From: JANMDS01 sp031430575
GTDB taxonomy: Bacteria; Pseudomonadota; Gammaproteobacteria; Burkholderiales; Casimicrobiaceae
DNA: 64,000 nt
Reading direction: 5' to 3'
NCBI GenBank assembly: GCA_031430575.1
Contig: JANPBT010000005.1
Coordinates: 8,115 to 72,114, forward strand
Part shown: positions 9,121 through 18,277 of the stretch, piece by piece
Numbering within the stretch: position 1 is the stretch's first letter
Layout of the letters: each line of letters opens with the position of its first letter
Notes under the pieces: model-generated
What the model was told of the DNA's origin: nothing
The model's database searches: none
What the model saw: the letters and a program-made list of their open reading frames with translations, nothing else
Position numbers and translations under genes: made by a program

Positions 9121-9127
9121 TTTGAGG

Positions 9128-10060
9128 CTACTCTAACGCAAATTTAGCGACATCGCCCGCGCCAATGCGCTGGACGAGATCGACCGCAACCCCATCGCGC
9201 GTAAGCTTCACCGCGCGCGCATTACCGATACTAAATCGGAAAGGGGGCTGCCCAGAAATTGAAAGCTTGCTGCCTTTTGCCTGCGTTTTGGAGGTCAACA
9301 CATTGCCCGCACCGTCGCGAATTTCAGTCCAGGCTTGCTCCTCATATTGCAATTCGAGCGAAACCGGTTTCGGGCCGCTTGCGGGTGCTGTGGTAACCGG
9401 CGTCGCTGCGGTAAGCGCCCCCGTCGAAGCTGCACCTGCGGCAACGTTTGAAACGACAGCCGGAAATGAAATGGCCTCGCTCGCCGCTGCGCCAGCGACG
9501 ACAGGCTCAGCCGGCGGAAGACCCGGAACGGTGATTTGGGGAGCTGGGGTGGTGATCACAGCCGTCTTGGCGACACCTGCCTTTGGCGCGACGACGAGGG
9601 GCACTTCCGAGGCGCCAAAGGCGACCGTACCGCGCTTGCGCATTTCATACCAAGTCGCACTGGCGAGCACGATGGCCGCCAAAATCGCGGGGATGATCCA
9701 GCGCAAAATTGATGACCCGCCAGAAGATAAGGGGTCGCGCAATTCACCGCGCGTTGGTGAGAGGGCTTCCAGCGGTGGGGCCGCATTGCGGCGGGAGCTA
9801 TCGACGCCTAAGAGTGGCTCGGGATCGACCTTAACCAAGCGGGCATAGTTACGGATAAATCCGCGTAAAAAAGGGCCGCTCGGTAGGCTAGCAACATCAT
9901 CTTGCTCGATCGCGGTGACTTGCCGCGGAGCGAGCTTGAGTTGCTTGGCAACGCTGTCAACAGACATGCCCATTGCCACGCGTGCTGTGCGCAACTGGTC
10001 GCCCACGCTGGTGCGCGCAGAGGGCGCACTTAATTCAAATTCAGGTCGCTCGCTGGCCAC
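9128..10060 (-). CDS. rodZ: Cytoskeleton protein RodZ
   Basis: A 310-residue protein with an N-terminal Xre-type helix-turn-helix (GDQLRTARVAMGMSVD, residues about 20-85), a single membrane segment (WIIPAILAAIVLASATWY, about 125-142), an Ala/Pro/Thr-rich periplasmic linker and a C-terminal DUF4115 domain. RodZ links MreB to the cell-wall elongation machinery. The start is GTG and overlaps the pilW stop by one base. No repeat copy lies inside it. Confidence 0.9.
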   Translation of the reverse strand: MASERPEFELSAPSARTSVGDQLRTARVAMGMSVDSVAKQLKLAPRQVTAIEQDDVASLPSGPFLRGFIRNYARLVKVDPEPLLGVDSSRRNAAPPLEALSPTRGELRDPLSSGGSSILRWIIPAILAAIVLASATWYEMRKRGTVAFGASEVPLVVAPKAGVAKTAVITTPAPQITVPGLPPAEPVVAGAAASEAISFPAVVSNVAAGAASTGALTAATPVTTAPASGPKPVSLELQYEEQAWTEIRDGAGNVLTSKTQAKGSKLSISGQPPFRFSIGNARAVKLTRDGVAVDLVQRIGAGDVAKFALE

Positions 10061-10857
10061 TAGTCACAATCTCCATTGGAAGCGCGTGCGGTTTCGACCG
10101 CGCCGGGGAATCTATTTTTGAGTTGCGACAAATACGCATTTTCTGCATTTTTGTCGCCAAGACGAATCTCGGTGCAAACACCGAGGTAAAGGATGCTTGC
10201 GGGCACTTGCGGGGTGCGCATTGCATCGCGTAAATGAGTGCGCGCGTCGGCATAACGGCCAACCTTATAGGTGAGCTCGCTCAAGCCAAAATGGGGCAAG
10301 GGTGAATCAGGCGCGATGGCATTCATTTGGCGATACAGTCGCTCGGCAATTTGCATTTTTTTCGCGCGTGCAGCGCATTGTGCGCCGGAGTGCAACGCAA
10401 GATCAGGTGTTCGGTAGAGGGGATTACTTGCTGCGGCCTCATAGTGCGCGACCGATTCGACTTCCCGATTCGTGCGGCACAAAAACCAGCCATAGTTATG
10501 CTGAAGATCGCCGTCGGCTGGCGTGCGGGCAATGGCGCGCTTAAAGTAGCCGTCGGCCACAGCATCCTCTTTCATGGCATGATGCACCAAGCCATAAACG
10601 CCGAGTGCGGGAGCGTGCTCGGGCACTGCTTTGACGGCATTTCCCAGCTCTTCTAGCGCGGTTGCGTATTGCGCGCGTTGATACCAACCGGCGGCAAGCT
10701 CGGTCGAGGCTTTGGCGCGCCCGAGCGCTGCTTCCTCGATGGTTGGCTTGACTGTGCGCTCCATCTCGGGTGTGTTGCTTGAGCGGGGCACGTCAACGGC
10801 CATACATCCGCTCAAAATATGCGCTGCGACCACCCAAACCAATGACCACTTTTTCAT
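10060..10857 (-). CDS. pilW: Type IV pilus pilotin PilW/PilF, TPR lipoprotein
   Basis: A 265-residue lipoprotein with a signal peptide ending in the lipobox LSGC (Cys about residue 18) and several TPR units over residues 50-240. PilF/PilW assists assembly and stability of the PilQ secretin in the outer membrane. It lies between rlmN and rodZ, the classic position of this gene, and overlaps rlmN by 4 bases. It is the only type IV pilus gene in the window; such pili drive DNA uptake in many competent bacteria, which bears on the repeat finding. Confidence 0.88.
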   Translation of the reverse strand: MKKWSLVWVVAAHILSGCMAVDVPRSSNTPEMERTVKPTIEEAALGRAKASTELAAGWYQRAQYATALEELGNAVKAVPEHAPALGVYGLVHHAMKEDAVADGYFKRAIARTPADGDLQHNYGWFLCRTNREVESVAHYEAAASNPLYRTPDLALHSGAQCAARAKKMQIAERLYRQMNAIAPDSPLPHFGLSELTYKVGRYADARTHLRDAMRTPQVPASILYLGVCTEIRLGDKNAENAYLSQLKNRFPGAVETARASNGDCD

Positions 10858-11993
10858 GCGGAAGCCTCGATTGCAGTAATGGGGATCGTACGCGCACTGG
10901 CTGCCTTGGCATTTGCAGTGCGCCGCGTGCGATCAACGATATCGCCAGCCAATTGCCCGCAGGCAGCATCGATATCTTCGCCACGGGTTTTGCGAATGGT
11001 CGCGATTACGCCCGCATTCATCAAAAACTTTTGGAAGCGCACTGTGGTCTGCCGCGGCGTGGTGCGGAATTCTGAGCCGGAAAACGGATTAAACGGAATT
11101 AGATTAATTTTCGACGGCACCGCACGGGTGATATCAAGAAGCTGCCGCGCGTGCTCCATTTGATCATTGACGCCATCGAGCATCACATACTCAAAGGTGA
11201 TGAAATCGCGCGGTGCTTTATCAAGATAGCGATTGCAGGCATCGAGTAATTCGCGAATTGGATAGCGCTTATTGATGGGCACCAACACATCGCGCAGTGC
11301 GTCATTGGGCGCGTGCAAACTTACTGCCAACGCCACCGGGCAGCGATCACGCAATGCATCGATTTGCGGCACTAAGCCAGAAGTTGAAAGGGTCACCCTG
11401 CGCCGCGACAGGCCATAGGCGTTGTCGTCGAGCATGATCTCAAGCGCGGGCACCACTGCTTCAAAATTGGCCAGTGGCTCGCCCATGCCCATCATCACCA
11501 CATTGGTTACGGGGTGACGCTCACCCCGCGCATGCGGCGCATTTGGGCCATCGGCACGCAACATGCGATTGGCCGCCCAGACTTGGGCAACGATCTCAGC
11601 AGTTGATAAATTGCGGTTAAAGCCTTGTTTGCCGGTCGAGCAAAATGGGCAGGCCAAAGCGCAGCCCGCCTGCGACGACACGCATAGCGTGCCGCGATCA
11701 TCTTCTGGGATGAAAACCGTCTCGACGGCATTGTTGTTGCCCACATCAAAAAGCCACTTTCGCGTGCCGTCTGATGCGGTAGAGTCTTTCATTACCTGCG
11801 GCGCAGAAATGGTCGAATTTTCGGCTAATTTCGCGCGGGTTGCCTTCGCGACGTCGGTCATCGCATCAAACGAATCTGCAAGCGATCCATGCAGCCAGCG
11901 CATCACCTGCTTGGCGCGAAACGGCTTCTCCCCTTGCGCGACAAAATCGGCAGTGAGTTGAGCGTGTGTGCAGCCGAGCAGGTTTTTCATCAT
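10854..11993 (-). CDS. rlmN: 23S rRNA A2503 / tRNA A37 methyltransferase RlmN
   Basis: A 379-residue radical-SAM enzyme. The cluster motif C-x3-C-x2-C is at residues 111-118 (CALACPFC), and MMGMGEPLAN is the family signature. A C-terminal Cys in the DAACGQL stretch is a good candidate for the methyl-carrying residue. It methylates C2 of adenine in 23S rRNA and some tRNAs. It follows ndk with a 15-base gap. A repeat copy at 11793 encodes APQV near residue 65, ahead of the catalytic domain. Confidence 0.95.
   Translation of the reverse strand: MMKNLLGCTHAQLTADFVAQGEKPFRAKQVMRWLHGSLADSFDAMTDVAKATRAKLAENSTISAPQVMKDSTASDGTRKWLFDVGNNNAVETVFIPEDDRGTLCVSSQAGCALACPFCSTGKQGFNRNLSTAEIVAQVWAANRMLRADGPNAPHARGERHPVTNVVMMGMGEPLANFEAVVPALEIMLDDNAYGLSRRRVTLSTSGLVPQIDALRDRCPVALAVSLHAPNDALRDVLVPINKRYPIRELLDACNRYLDKAPRDFITFEYVMLDGVNDQMEHARQLLDITRAVPSKINLIPFNPFSGSEFRTTPRQTTVRFQKFLMNAGVIATIRKTRGEDIDAACGQLAGDIVDRTRRTANAKAASARTIPITAIEASA
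11793..11806 (-). repeat. 14-mer repeat, exact
   Basis: Inside rlmN; encodes APQV. Confidence 0.95.
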
Positions 11994-12008
11994 GCGCTTA
12001 ACGCTCGC

Positions 12009-12434
12009 TTAACGCGAGAATACTTGGCTCGCTGGGAAGAAGTAAGCGATTTCGTTCGCTGCCGTCTCTGGGGCATCAGAGCCGTGCACTGCATTGGCAT
12101 CGATGCTATCGGCGAAATCAGCACGAATGGTGCCTTTTTCAGCCTTCTTAGGATCGGTTGCGCCCATCAAATCGCGGTTTTTGGCGATTGCGCCTTCGCC
12201 TTCAAGCGCCTGGATCATTACCGGGCCCGAAATCATGAAGCTGACCAAGTCATTGAAAAAAGGGCGTGCTTTGTGCACCGCATAAAAGCCCTCGGCCTCA
12301 GCGCGGGAGAGGTGCGCCATGCGGGCGGCGATGACTTTTAAGCCTGCGCCTTCAAAGCGTGCGTAAATTTGCCCGACGACATTTTTTGCAACTGCGTCAG
12401 GTTTGATGATGGAAAGAGTGCGTTCGATAGCCAT
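12009..12434 (-). CDS. ndk: Nucleoside diphosphate kinase
   Basis: A 141-residue NDP kinase with the active-site His at residue 117 in NAVHGSDA and the KPDAVAKN start region. It balances NTP pools by phosphate transfer through the phosphohistidine. It is the first gene of the minus-strand run ndk-rlmN-pilW-rodZ-ispG-hisS and is preceded by a long non-coding stretch that probably holds its promoter. Confidence 0.97.
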   Translation of the reverse strand: MAIERTLSIIKPDAVAKNVVGQIYARFEGAGLKVIAARMAHLSRAEAEGFYAVHKARPFFNDLVSFMISGPVMIQALEGEGAIAKNRDLMGATDPKKAEKGTIRADFADSIDANAVHGSDAPETAANEIAYFFPASQVFSR

Positions 12435-12649
12435 AATTTTTATAAAGTAAAGACCGGCTCAAAAACCGGAAAATCGTTTAACAACAGAACCTTAGATTGT
12501 ACAACGGGGAAAGGTTCTCAATTTTATGATTTGCGCGTGATTTTTTGCGCTGCGATATTTGGTTCTACAGCCTATGAATCCCCAAAAATCACTGAAAATG
12601 ATGCGTCGCAGCAAATTTGAGCACCCGCAACGCGCAAAAAGTGCCCAAT

Positions 12650-12663
12650 CTGCGCCGCAGGTA
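12650..12663 (+). repeat. 14-mer repeat, exact
   Basis: Intergenic, upstream of ndk. Confidence 0.95.
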
Positions 12664-12742
12664 TTAGTCCTAACAACAAAATCTGCTCCCTTAGCGGGAT
12701 GACGCCGACGGCGGTTTTGCGTGCTCGGACATCTGAACCCTT

Positions 12743-12837
12743 GGGTGGTACGCGCTCAAAGGGACCGGTCATTTATAGGGTTATCTGCTTATGGTGAACC
12801 CGCCGGTTTTCCACCCTTGCGCCTCAACCTCGGGCGC
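12743..12837. ncRNA. Possible structured RNA between ndk and folP
   Basis: On the plus strand three stems nest: GGGTGG 12743-12748 with CCACCC 12811-12816, ACCGGT 12764-12769 with GCCGGT 12802-12807, and GGGTT 12778-12782 with AACCC 12797-12801. The inner two abut on the 3' side. A separate GCGCC/GGCGC hairpin follows at 12819-12837. The segment has no convincing open frame. I do not recognise the family; a 6S-like or cis-regulatory RNA is possible. By-eye folding of GC-rich DNA can mislead. Confidence 0.3.
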
Positions 12838-13089
12838 GAGGGTGGGGACGCGCGTTGCATCAAGCGCGAAAGCGCGTGGATAAATTTCTCTGCACCGCCT
12901 CTTTTTTGTTTCCCGTACGTAAGGGAGAAAAAAACGCGATGCAGCGCTGGGGCGGGGCAAATTCTCACGGCTCTCCGCTGCGCGTTGCTGCAGCGCTCGG
13001 CTAAGCTTTTGCGCGCCCAGGCGTTGACTTCCTAATGCGCGTTATAGTCTGCAGTTATCTGCGTTCTTTAACGATCAAATCATTGCTTT

Positions 13090-13917
13090 ATGGCGAAAAT
13101 CCTTTACGTTGGGACTTTTACGTTGCCGCTCGATTCGCCGCTGGTGATGGGCATCGTCAACGTTACGCCAGATTCTTTCTCCGATGGTGGTGATTTTTTT
13201 GACCCCGCGCTCGCCATAGCCCATGCAAAACAGCTCGTGGCCGAGGGCGCGGACATCCTTGATCTCGGCGCAGAAAGCACGCGCCCGGGCGCTGCGCCGA
13301 CTTCAGTCGATGAAGAATTGCAGCGGCTTTTGCCGGTTTTGACTGAAGTCGTGAAACTGGGCGTGCCGGTGAGCGTCGATACCCGCCGGGCGGCGGTGAT
13401 GCGCGAAGCGCTGAAATTTCCGATTGCGATGATTAACGATATTTCTGCGCTCCAAGACCCCGGCGCGATTGAAATCTGCGCCGCAGGTAAGGTCGCGGTC
13501 TGCCTCATGCATATGCAAGGCACGCCACAGACGATGCAAATTTCCCCGCAATACAACGAAGTTGCGCCGCACGTTTTTGGTTTTCTGCGCGAGCGCGCAC
13601 TGGCCTGCGAGCGGGCGGGGATTACGCGCGACCGCATCGTGCTTGATCCTGGCTTTGGCTTTGGCAAAACGCTCGCGCACAGCCAAGCGTTGATGCAGGC
13701 GCTACCGCAGCTCTGCGCGGGCGATTACCCAGTGCTCGTGGGTTGGTCGCGTAAATCAGTGCTGGGCGCATTGACTGAAAAACCACACCCGAAAGCGCGC
13801 TTGGCGGCAAGCTTGGCTGCTGCGATACTCTGCGCCCAGAAGGGTGCAAAAATCTTGCGGGTACACGACGTCGGCGCGACCGTTGACGCACTCAAAATAT
13901 TAAAAGCACTGGGATAG
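13090..13917 (+). CDS. folP: Dihydropteroate synthase
   Basis: A 275-residue FolP. GIVNVTPDSFSDGG is at about residues 20-33, LDLGAESTRPGA follows, the pterin site is near NDISALQD, and DPGFGFGKT lies further on. It joins p-aminobenzoate to the pterin precursor in folate synthesis and is the sulfonamide target. glmM starts 7 bases downstream, as in most proteobacteria; the ftsH gene that usually precedes this pair is absent. A repeat copy at 13476 encodes CAAG. Confidence 0.96.
   Translation: MAKILYVGTFTLPLDSPLVMGIVNVTPDSFSDGGDFFDPALAIAHAKQLVAEGADILDLGAESTRPGAAPTSVDEELQRLLPVLTEVVKLGVPVSVDTRRAAVMREALKFPIAMINDISALQDPGAIEICAAGKVAVCLMHMQGTPQTMQISPQYNEVAPHVFGFLRERALACERAGITRDRIVLDPGFGFGKTLAHSQALMQALPQLCAGDYPVLVGWSRKSVLGALTEKPHPKARLAASLAAAILCAQKGAKILRVHDVGATVDALKILKALG
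13476..13489 (+). repeat. 14-mer repeat, exact
   Basis: Inside folP; encodes CAAG. Confidence 0.95.
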
Positions 13918-13923
13918 AAAAAA

Positions 13924-15288
13924 ATGGGACAACGTAAATACTTTGGCACCGATGGCGTGCGTGGGCCCGTCGGCGAGACGCCGATTACCCCGGAATTCAT
14001 CATGCGCTTGGGCTTTGCCGCGGGAAAAGTGCTCATTGAAGAAGAGCATCGCGCAAATCACAACGATAAGCCCACCGTTCTCATCGGCAAAGATACCCGT
14101 ATTTCGGGCTATATGCTTGAGGCCGCGCTGGAAGCCGGCTTTACGGCAGCGGGGGTCAACGTCGTACTCACGGGCCCTTTGACGACGCCCGGCGTGGCTT
14201 ACTTAACGCGCGCGTTGCGCATGCAAGCGGGCGTGGTCATTTCGGCTTCACACAATCCTTACGAAGACAACGGTATCAAATTTTTCTCCGCTGAGGGTAA
14301 TAAGCTTGACGATAAGGTAGAGCTCGAAATTGAAGCTGAAATAGATCGCGGCATTCAGTGCGTACCTGCGGCGCAGTTAGGCCGCGCGCGGCGCATGGAT
14401 TCTCCTGTGCCGCGCTATATCGAGTTTTGCAAACGGGCATTTCCGCTCGATCAATCGCTGCGCGGCATGCGCATCGTCGTTGATTGCGCCAATGGTGCTG
14501 GCTACCATATTGCGCCGCAGGTATTTCATGAGCTCGGCGCGGAAGTTGTGGCCGTCGGCAACACGCCAAACGGAACTAACATTAACGATGGGTGTGGCGC
14601 GACCCACCCTGAATTTCTCAGCGCTAAAGTAAAAGAAATGCGGGCAGATATTGGTATCGCCCTCGACGGCGACGGCGATCGCTTGATCATGGTCGATCGC
14701 AATGGGGGTATTTATAACGGCGATCAATTGCTTTACGTCATCGCGCGCGGGCGCTTGGCGCGTGGGCAGGCGGTCGATGGCGTGGTGGGCACGCTTATGA
14801 GCAATTTTGGCTTTGAAGCAGCGCTTAAAGCGTTGAATATTCCGCTGGTTCGCGCCAAAGTGGGAGATCGTTATGTGCTCGAAGAAATGAACAAAAATAA
14901 ATGGATCATCGGCGGCGAAGGCTCGGGGCATATTCTCGTGTTGGATCGTCATACCACGGGAGATGCGATTGTCGCAGCACTAGAAGTGCTCGGCGCGCTC
15001 GTTGAGTTGAAGCAAGATTTGGCGCAAGCCTGCTCGGGGCTCAAACTTGCGCCGCAGGTATTGATCAACGTGAAAGTGATACCCGGATTCAAATGGGACG
15101 CTCATGCCGCGATGATCGATGCTGTCGCCCTCTGGAGCAAAAAGCTTGAGGGCAACGGTCGCGTGCTGCTGCGACCTTCGGGCACGGAGCCGGTCATCCG
15201 CGTCATGGTTGAAGCGCACGCGAAATCGGCAGCGCGAGAGGCCGCCGAGAGTCTTGCGGCAACACTTTCATCGTGCGCTGTCGGATAA
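13924..15288 (+). CDS. glmM: Phosphoglucosamine mutase
   Basis: A 454-residue GlmM with the N-terminal FGTDGVRG, the phosphoserine loop ISASHNPYEDNG (about residue 103), the metal loop LDGDGDR and the C-terminal RPSGTEPVIRVM. It interconverts glucosamine-6- and -1-phosphate for cell-wall and LPS precursors. It carries one exact repeat (PAAQ) and two one-mismatch copies (APQV twice), so three repeat footprints sit in one essential enzyme without disturbing its motifs. Confidence 0.97.
   Translation: MGQRKYFGTDGVRGPVGETPITPEFIMRLGFAAGKVLIEEEHRANHNDKPTVLIGKDTRISGYMLEAALEAGFTAAGVNVVLTGPLTTPGVAYLTRALRMQAGVVISASHNPYEDNGIKFFSAEGNKLDDKVELEIEAEIDRGIQCVPAAQLGRARRMDSPVPRYIEFCKRAFPLDQSLRGMRIVVDCANGAGYHIAPQVFHELGAEVVAVGNTPNGTNINDGCGATHPEFLSAKVKEMRADIGIALDGDGDRLIMVDRNGGIYNGDQLLYVIARGRLARGQAVDGVVGTLMSNFGFEAALKALNIPLVRAKVGDRYVLEEMNKNKWIIGGEGSGHILVLDRHTTGDAIVAALEVLGALVELKQDLAQACSGLKLAPQVLINVKVIPGFKWDAHAAMIDAVALWSKKLEGNGRVLLRPSGTEPVIRVMVEAHAKSAAREAAESLAATLSSCAVG
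14363..14376 (-). repeat. 14-mer repeat, exact
   Basis: Inside glmM; encodes PAAQ. Confidence 0.95.
14510..14523 (+). repeat. 14-mer repeat, one mismatch
   Basis: Inside glmM; first base T instead of C; encodes APQV. Confidence 0.8.
15047..15060 (+). repeat. 14-mer repeat, one mismatch
   Basis: Inside glmM; first base T instead of C; encodes APQV. Confidence 0.8.
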
Positions 15289-15294
15289 TTTTGG

Positions 15295-16599
15295 TTAGGC
15301 GCGAGCCCGAATCATCCCCGCTGCGGCCGTCTGATGCGATGCTGGATCAATCAACACAAAGGCGCCGGTGATTTTGCTCTCGGCAAATGAATCTGCGATC
15401 AATGGGTGTTGCGCCGTGAGCCGCACACGCCCAATCGCGTTGAGCGTAAGCCGAAGCGTTGATTGATCGTCGCTGGCGATGTCGTGGCTGAGCGTATTGA
15501 CATCTAAGACGCTCTCGACCGCAGTGATTTTTGCGTAAGTTGTGCGCGTGCCATGTTTGAGCCAATATTTGCGATTGGGGTTAAACGCTTCGGTATCGAG
15601 CCAGCAAAGATCAGCACTGAAGTCGCTTCTAGCTTCTGCGCTTTCTTCTGCGCGGATTAACGTGTCGCCGCGCGAAATATCGACATCATGATCGAGCACC
15701 AACGTGACCGACTGACCGGCAATGGCGCGGGTCAGCGTTTGTTCACCTAAGCGGATCTCACGCACGTGCGCGGATTGCGCCGTGCCCGCAACTTTGATGA
15801 AATCGCCTACGCTAATCTGTCCTGTTGCGATGCGGCCTGCGATGCCGCGAAAGTCATCGGCTGTGTTGCCTTCCGCGCGAATGATCCATTGCACCGGAAA
15901 TCGGAATTTCGAAAACGTTCTTTGTGTTGCGGGGAGCGCCTCAAGCAGATCAAGTAATGACTTTCCGGTATGCCAAGGCATGTTGCTACTGGCGCTTGTA
16001 ACGTTATCGCCCGTGAGCGCAGAAATCGGGATGATGTTTGGCGCTTGCAAATTTAATGATGTCGCGAGCGCGCGGTAGGCAGCGGCAATGACTTCAAATT
16101 TCGCCTGATCGTAGCCAATCAAATCCATCTTATTGACCGCTACGATGACATGTTGGACATCAAGCAATTTTGCGATCGCGCTATGGCGTTTGGTTTGCGG
16201 CAAAAGTTCCCCGTTGATGACGCGGGTGGCGTCAATCAACACAATCACCGCATCGGCAGACGAAGCGCCGGTCACCATATTGCGGGTGTATTGCTCGTGC
16301 CCTGGCGCATCAGCGAGAATAAATTTGCGCTTCGCAGTATTGAAGTAACGATAGGCGACATCGATGGTGATGCCTTGCTCGCGCTCGGCTTCTAGCCCAT
16401 CGGTCAGCAGCGAGAGATCGATGCTGCCATCGGTTGTGCGCTGGAATCTAGATTTACCAATCGCTTCCAGTTGATCGGTCAGAATTGCTTTGCTATCGTA
16501 AAGCAGGCGTCCGATCAGCGTGCTTTTGCCGTCGTCGACGCTGCCAGCGGTGATTACGCGCAAAATCTGCGCCGCAGGTAGAGTGTGTGATTCGTTCAT
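15295..16599 (-). CDS. cysN: Sulfate adenylyltransferase subunit 1 (GTPase)
   Basis: A 434-residue EF-Tu-like GTPase with the P-loop GSVDDGKST (about residues 16-24), DAPGHEQYTRNM (G3) and NKMDL (G4). With CysD it forms ATP sulfurylase, making APS from sulfate and ATP, driven by GTP hydrolysis. There is no C-terminal APS kinase domain, which fits the APS-reductase-type CysH in the same operon. It follows cysD with a 2-base gap. A repeat copy encodes PAAQ in the first ten residues. Confidence 0.95.
   Translation of the reverse strand: MNESHTLPAAQILRVITAGSVDDGKSTLIGRLLYDSKAILTDQLEAIGKSRFQRTTDGSIDLSLLTDGLEAEREQGITIDVAYRYFNTAKRKFILADAPGHEQYTRNMVTGASSADAVIVLIDATRVINGELLPQTKRHSAIAKLLDVQHVIVAVNKMDLIGYDQAKFEVIAAAYRALATSLNLQAPNIIPISALTGDNVTSASSNMPWHTGKSLLDLLEALPATQRTFSKFRFPVQWIIRAEGNTADDFRGIAGRIATGQISVGDFIKVAGTAQSAHVREIRLGEQTLTRAIAGQSVTLVLDHDVDISRGDTLIRAEESAEARSDFSADLCWLDTEAFNPNRKYWLKHGTRTTYAKITAVESVLDVNTLSHDIASDDQSTLRLTLNAIGRVRLTAQHPLIADSFAESKITGAFVLIDPASHQTAAAGMIRARA
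16567..16580 (+). repeat. 14-mer repeat, exact
   Basis: Start of cysN; encodes PAAQ within the first ten residues. Confidence 0.95.
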
Positions 16600-16601
16600 G
16601 A

Positions 16602-17540
16602 TTAAAAGTATCCTTCTTTTTTGCGGCGCTCCATCGAAGCTTCCGAGGTTTGATCGTCCATGCGGGTCGCGCCGCGCTCGGTCAACGTAGTCACTGCCGT
16701 TTCGATGATGATGTCGTCGACCGTGCGCGCGCCACTTGCCACCGGGCAGGTGCAGGAAATATCGCCGACGGTGCGAAAACGGACGTCGCGAACGCTGCTG
16801 TTCTCACCGCGCTGCGCGGGTGTAATCGCAGTGACCGGCACGAGTAATCCGCGGCGCTCGATGACTTCGCGCGGGTGTGAAAAGTAAATCGAGGGCAGTG
16901 CCAATTGTTCGCGTGCGATGTATTGCCAGACATCAAGCTCGGTCCAATTTGAAATAGGGAACACGCGGATATTTTCACCAGGATGCAGCCGTGCGTTGTA
17001 AATCTCCCAAAGCTCAGGGCGTTGGGCTTTGGGATTCCACTGCCCAAATTGATCGCGAAATGAAAAGATGCGTTCCTTTGCGCGGGCTTTTTCTTCATCC
17101 CGTCGGGCACCACCGATGCAGGCATCAAAGCCATACGCTGCGATGGTTTCAAGCAGCGTGACCGCTTGGGCTGCATTGCGGGAGTCGGTCTCGCTACGCA
17201 GCACAACCGAGCCACGCGCGATTGAGTCTTCTACGTGGCCGACAATTAATTTCTCGCCGAGCTCGGCAGCCCGCAGATCCCGAAACGCGATCACCTCTGG
17301 AAAATTGTGGCCGGTATCAATATGCACTAGCGGAAAGGGAAACTTCCCGGGGCGAAACGCTTTTTCGGCAATGCGCAGCAACACGACAGAATCTTTTCCG
17401 CCGGAAAAGAGTAAGGCCGGCTTAGCGCACTCGGCGGCGACTTCACGCATGATGTGAATTGCTTGCGCTTCTAGCCAATCGAGGTGGGAAGTACCAATAA
17501 CCGGCGCTGACAATTGCGCCGGATCGACAAATGCGTTCAT
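16602..17540 (-). CDS. cysD: Sulfate adenylyltransferase subunit 2
   Basis: A 312-residue PP-loop ATP pyrophosphatase with LFSGGKDSVVLL, VHIDTGHNFPEVI and GGARRDEEKARAKERIFSFRD, all hallmarks of CysD. It makes the adenylyl-sulfate bond. The ATG at 17540 was chosen over a longer upstream frame because it overlaps the cysH stop as ATGA and gives the normal N-terminus. No repeat copy is inside. Confidence 0.95.
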   Translation of the reverse strand: MNAFVDPAQLSAPVIGTSHLDWLEAQAIHIMREVAAECAKPALLFSGGKDSVVLLRIAEKAFRPGKFPFPLVHIDTGHNFPEVIAFRDLRAAELGEKLIVGHVEDSIARGSVVLRSETDSRNAAQAVTLLETIAAYGFDACIGGARRDEEKARAKERIFSFRDQFGQWNPKAQRPELWEIYNARLHPGENIRVFPISNWTELDVWQYIAREQLALPSIYFSHPREVIERRGLLVPVTAITPAQRGENSSVRDVRFRTVGDISCTCPVASGARTVDDIIIETAVTTLTERGATRMDDQTSEASMERRKKEGYF

Positions 17541-18277
17541 GAGGGACTCCGAGAAACGATAGGGGGTAAAGGGCGGCGCGGATTGTTGTGCAAGCCGCAT
17601 TCTTTTTGCTCGGGGTTTTCCCACCACCAACGGCCTGCCCGCTCATCTTCGCCGGGGGCAATCGCACGGGTGCAGGGCGCACAGCCAATTGAGGGGAATC
17701 CACGTGCGTGCAAGGCATTAATTGGCATAAATCTGCGCCGCAGGTATTGATCGATTTCTGCATCGCTCCAATGCGCAAGCGGGTTGAGCTTTGCCATCTG
17801 ATGCGCCGCATCGTGCTCCTCAAGCGCAAGCGATGCCCGGGTTACCGATTGCGCCCGCCTTTGGCCGGTGATCCATGCCGTTGCGCCTTGCAAGGCGCGC
17901 TGCAATGGCTCAATTTTGCGGGCTTTGCAGCAGGCTTTGCGCTCTGCGATGCCTTCGTAAATCGCTGTATCTGATTGTGTGCGCGCGAGTGCGGTCAGGT
18001 GATTTCTGTCAGGCTCAAACGCTTCAATAGAAATGCGATAGTGTTCGCGCGCGGCAGCCAAGAGCGCCAGCGTTTCGGAGTGCAATTTACCGGTATTGAG
18101 GGTGAAAATGCGGATGGGTAGCGCGTGGCGTGCGATCATGTCCGTCAATACCATATCCTCCTTTCCAAGACTGTTGGCGAAGGCGACAGAAGTGAATCGT
18201 TGTGTTGCGTCAAGAAGGGAGTCAAGCGCAGCTTGCACGCGAGGTGAGTCATCAGTCGGTGGGGTCGCTATCGTCAT
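17537..18277 (-). CDS. cysH: Adenylyl-sulfate (APS) reductase, CysH family
   Basis: A 246-residue PAPS/APS reductase with a PP-loop-like N-terminal region and the arginine-rich C-terminal substrate region. It has the two cysteine pairs KACCKARK and GCAPCTRAI that bind a [4Fe-4S] cluster in the APS-using subgroup; PAPS-only enzymes lack them. It reduces APS to sulfite with thioredoxin. It is coupled by ATGA overlaps to cysD and to the permease gene. A repeat copy encodes YLRR shortly before the second Cys pair. Confidence 0.92.
   Translation of the reverse strand: MTIATPPTDDSPRVQAALDSLLDATQRFTSVAFANSLGKEDMVLTDMIARHALPIRIFTLNTGKLHSETLALLAAAREHYRISIEAFEPDRNHLTALARTQSDTAIYEGIAERKACCKARKIEPLQRALQGATAWITGQRRAQSVTRASLALEEHDAAHQMAKLNPLAHWSDAEIDQYLRRRFMPINALHARGFPSIGCAPCTRAIAPGEDERAGRWWWENPEQKECGLHNNPRRPLPPIVSRSPS
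17733..17746 (+). repeat. 14-mer repeat, exact
   Basis: Inside cysH; encodes YLRR. Confidence 0.95.

Larger units (their letters stand above)
12435..13089. other. Non-coding interval ndk-folP
   Basis: A stretch of 655 bases between two divergent genes. It holds one exact 14-mer repeat (12650-12663), the candidate structured RNA, an imperfect hairpin with T and A runs at about 12900-12940, and a TTCTTTAA box shortly before folP (about 13071). Short frames here lack family signatures or ribosome sites, so I call no protein. Confidence 0.5.

Noticed and set aside
12572..12772. A 66-codon minus-strand frame between ndk and folP
   Set aside because: No recognisable motif or ribosome site, and it runs through the repeat and the structured region.
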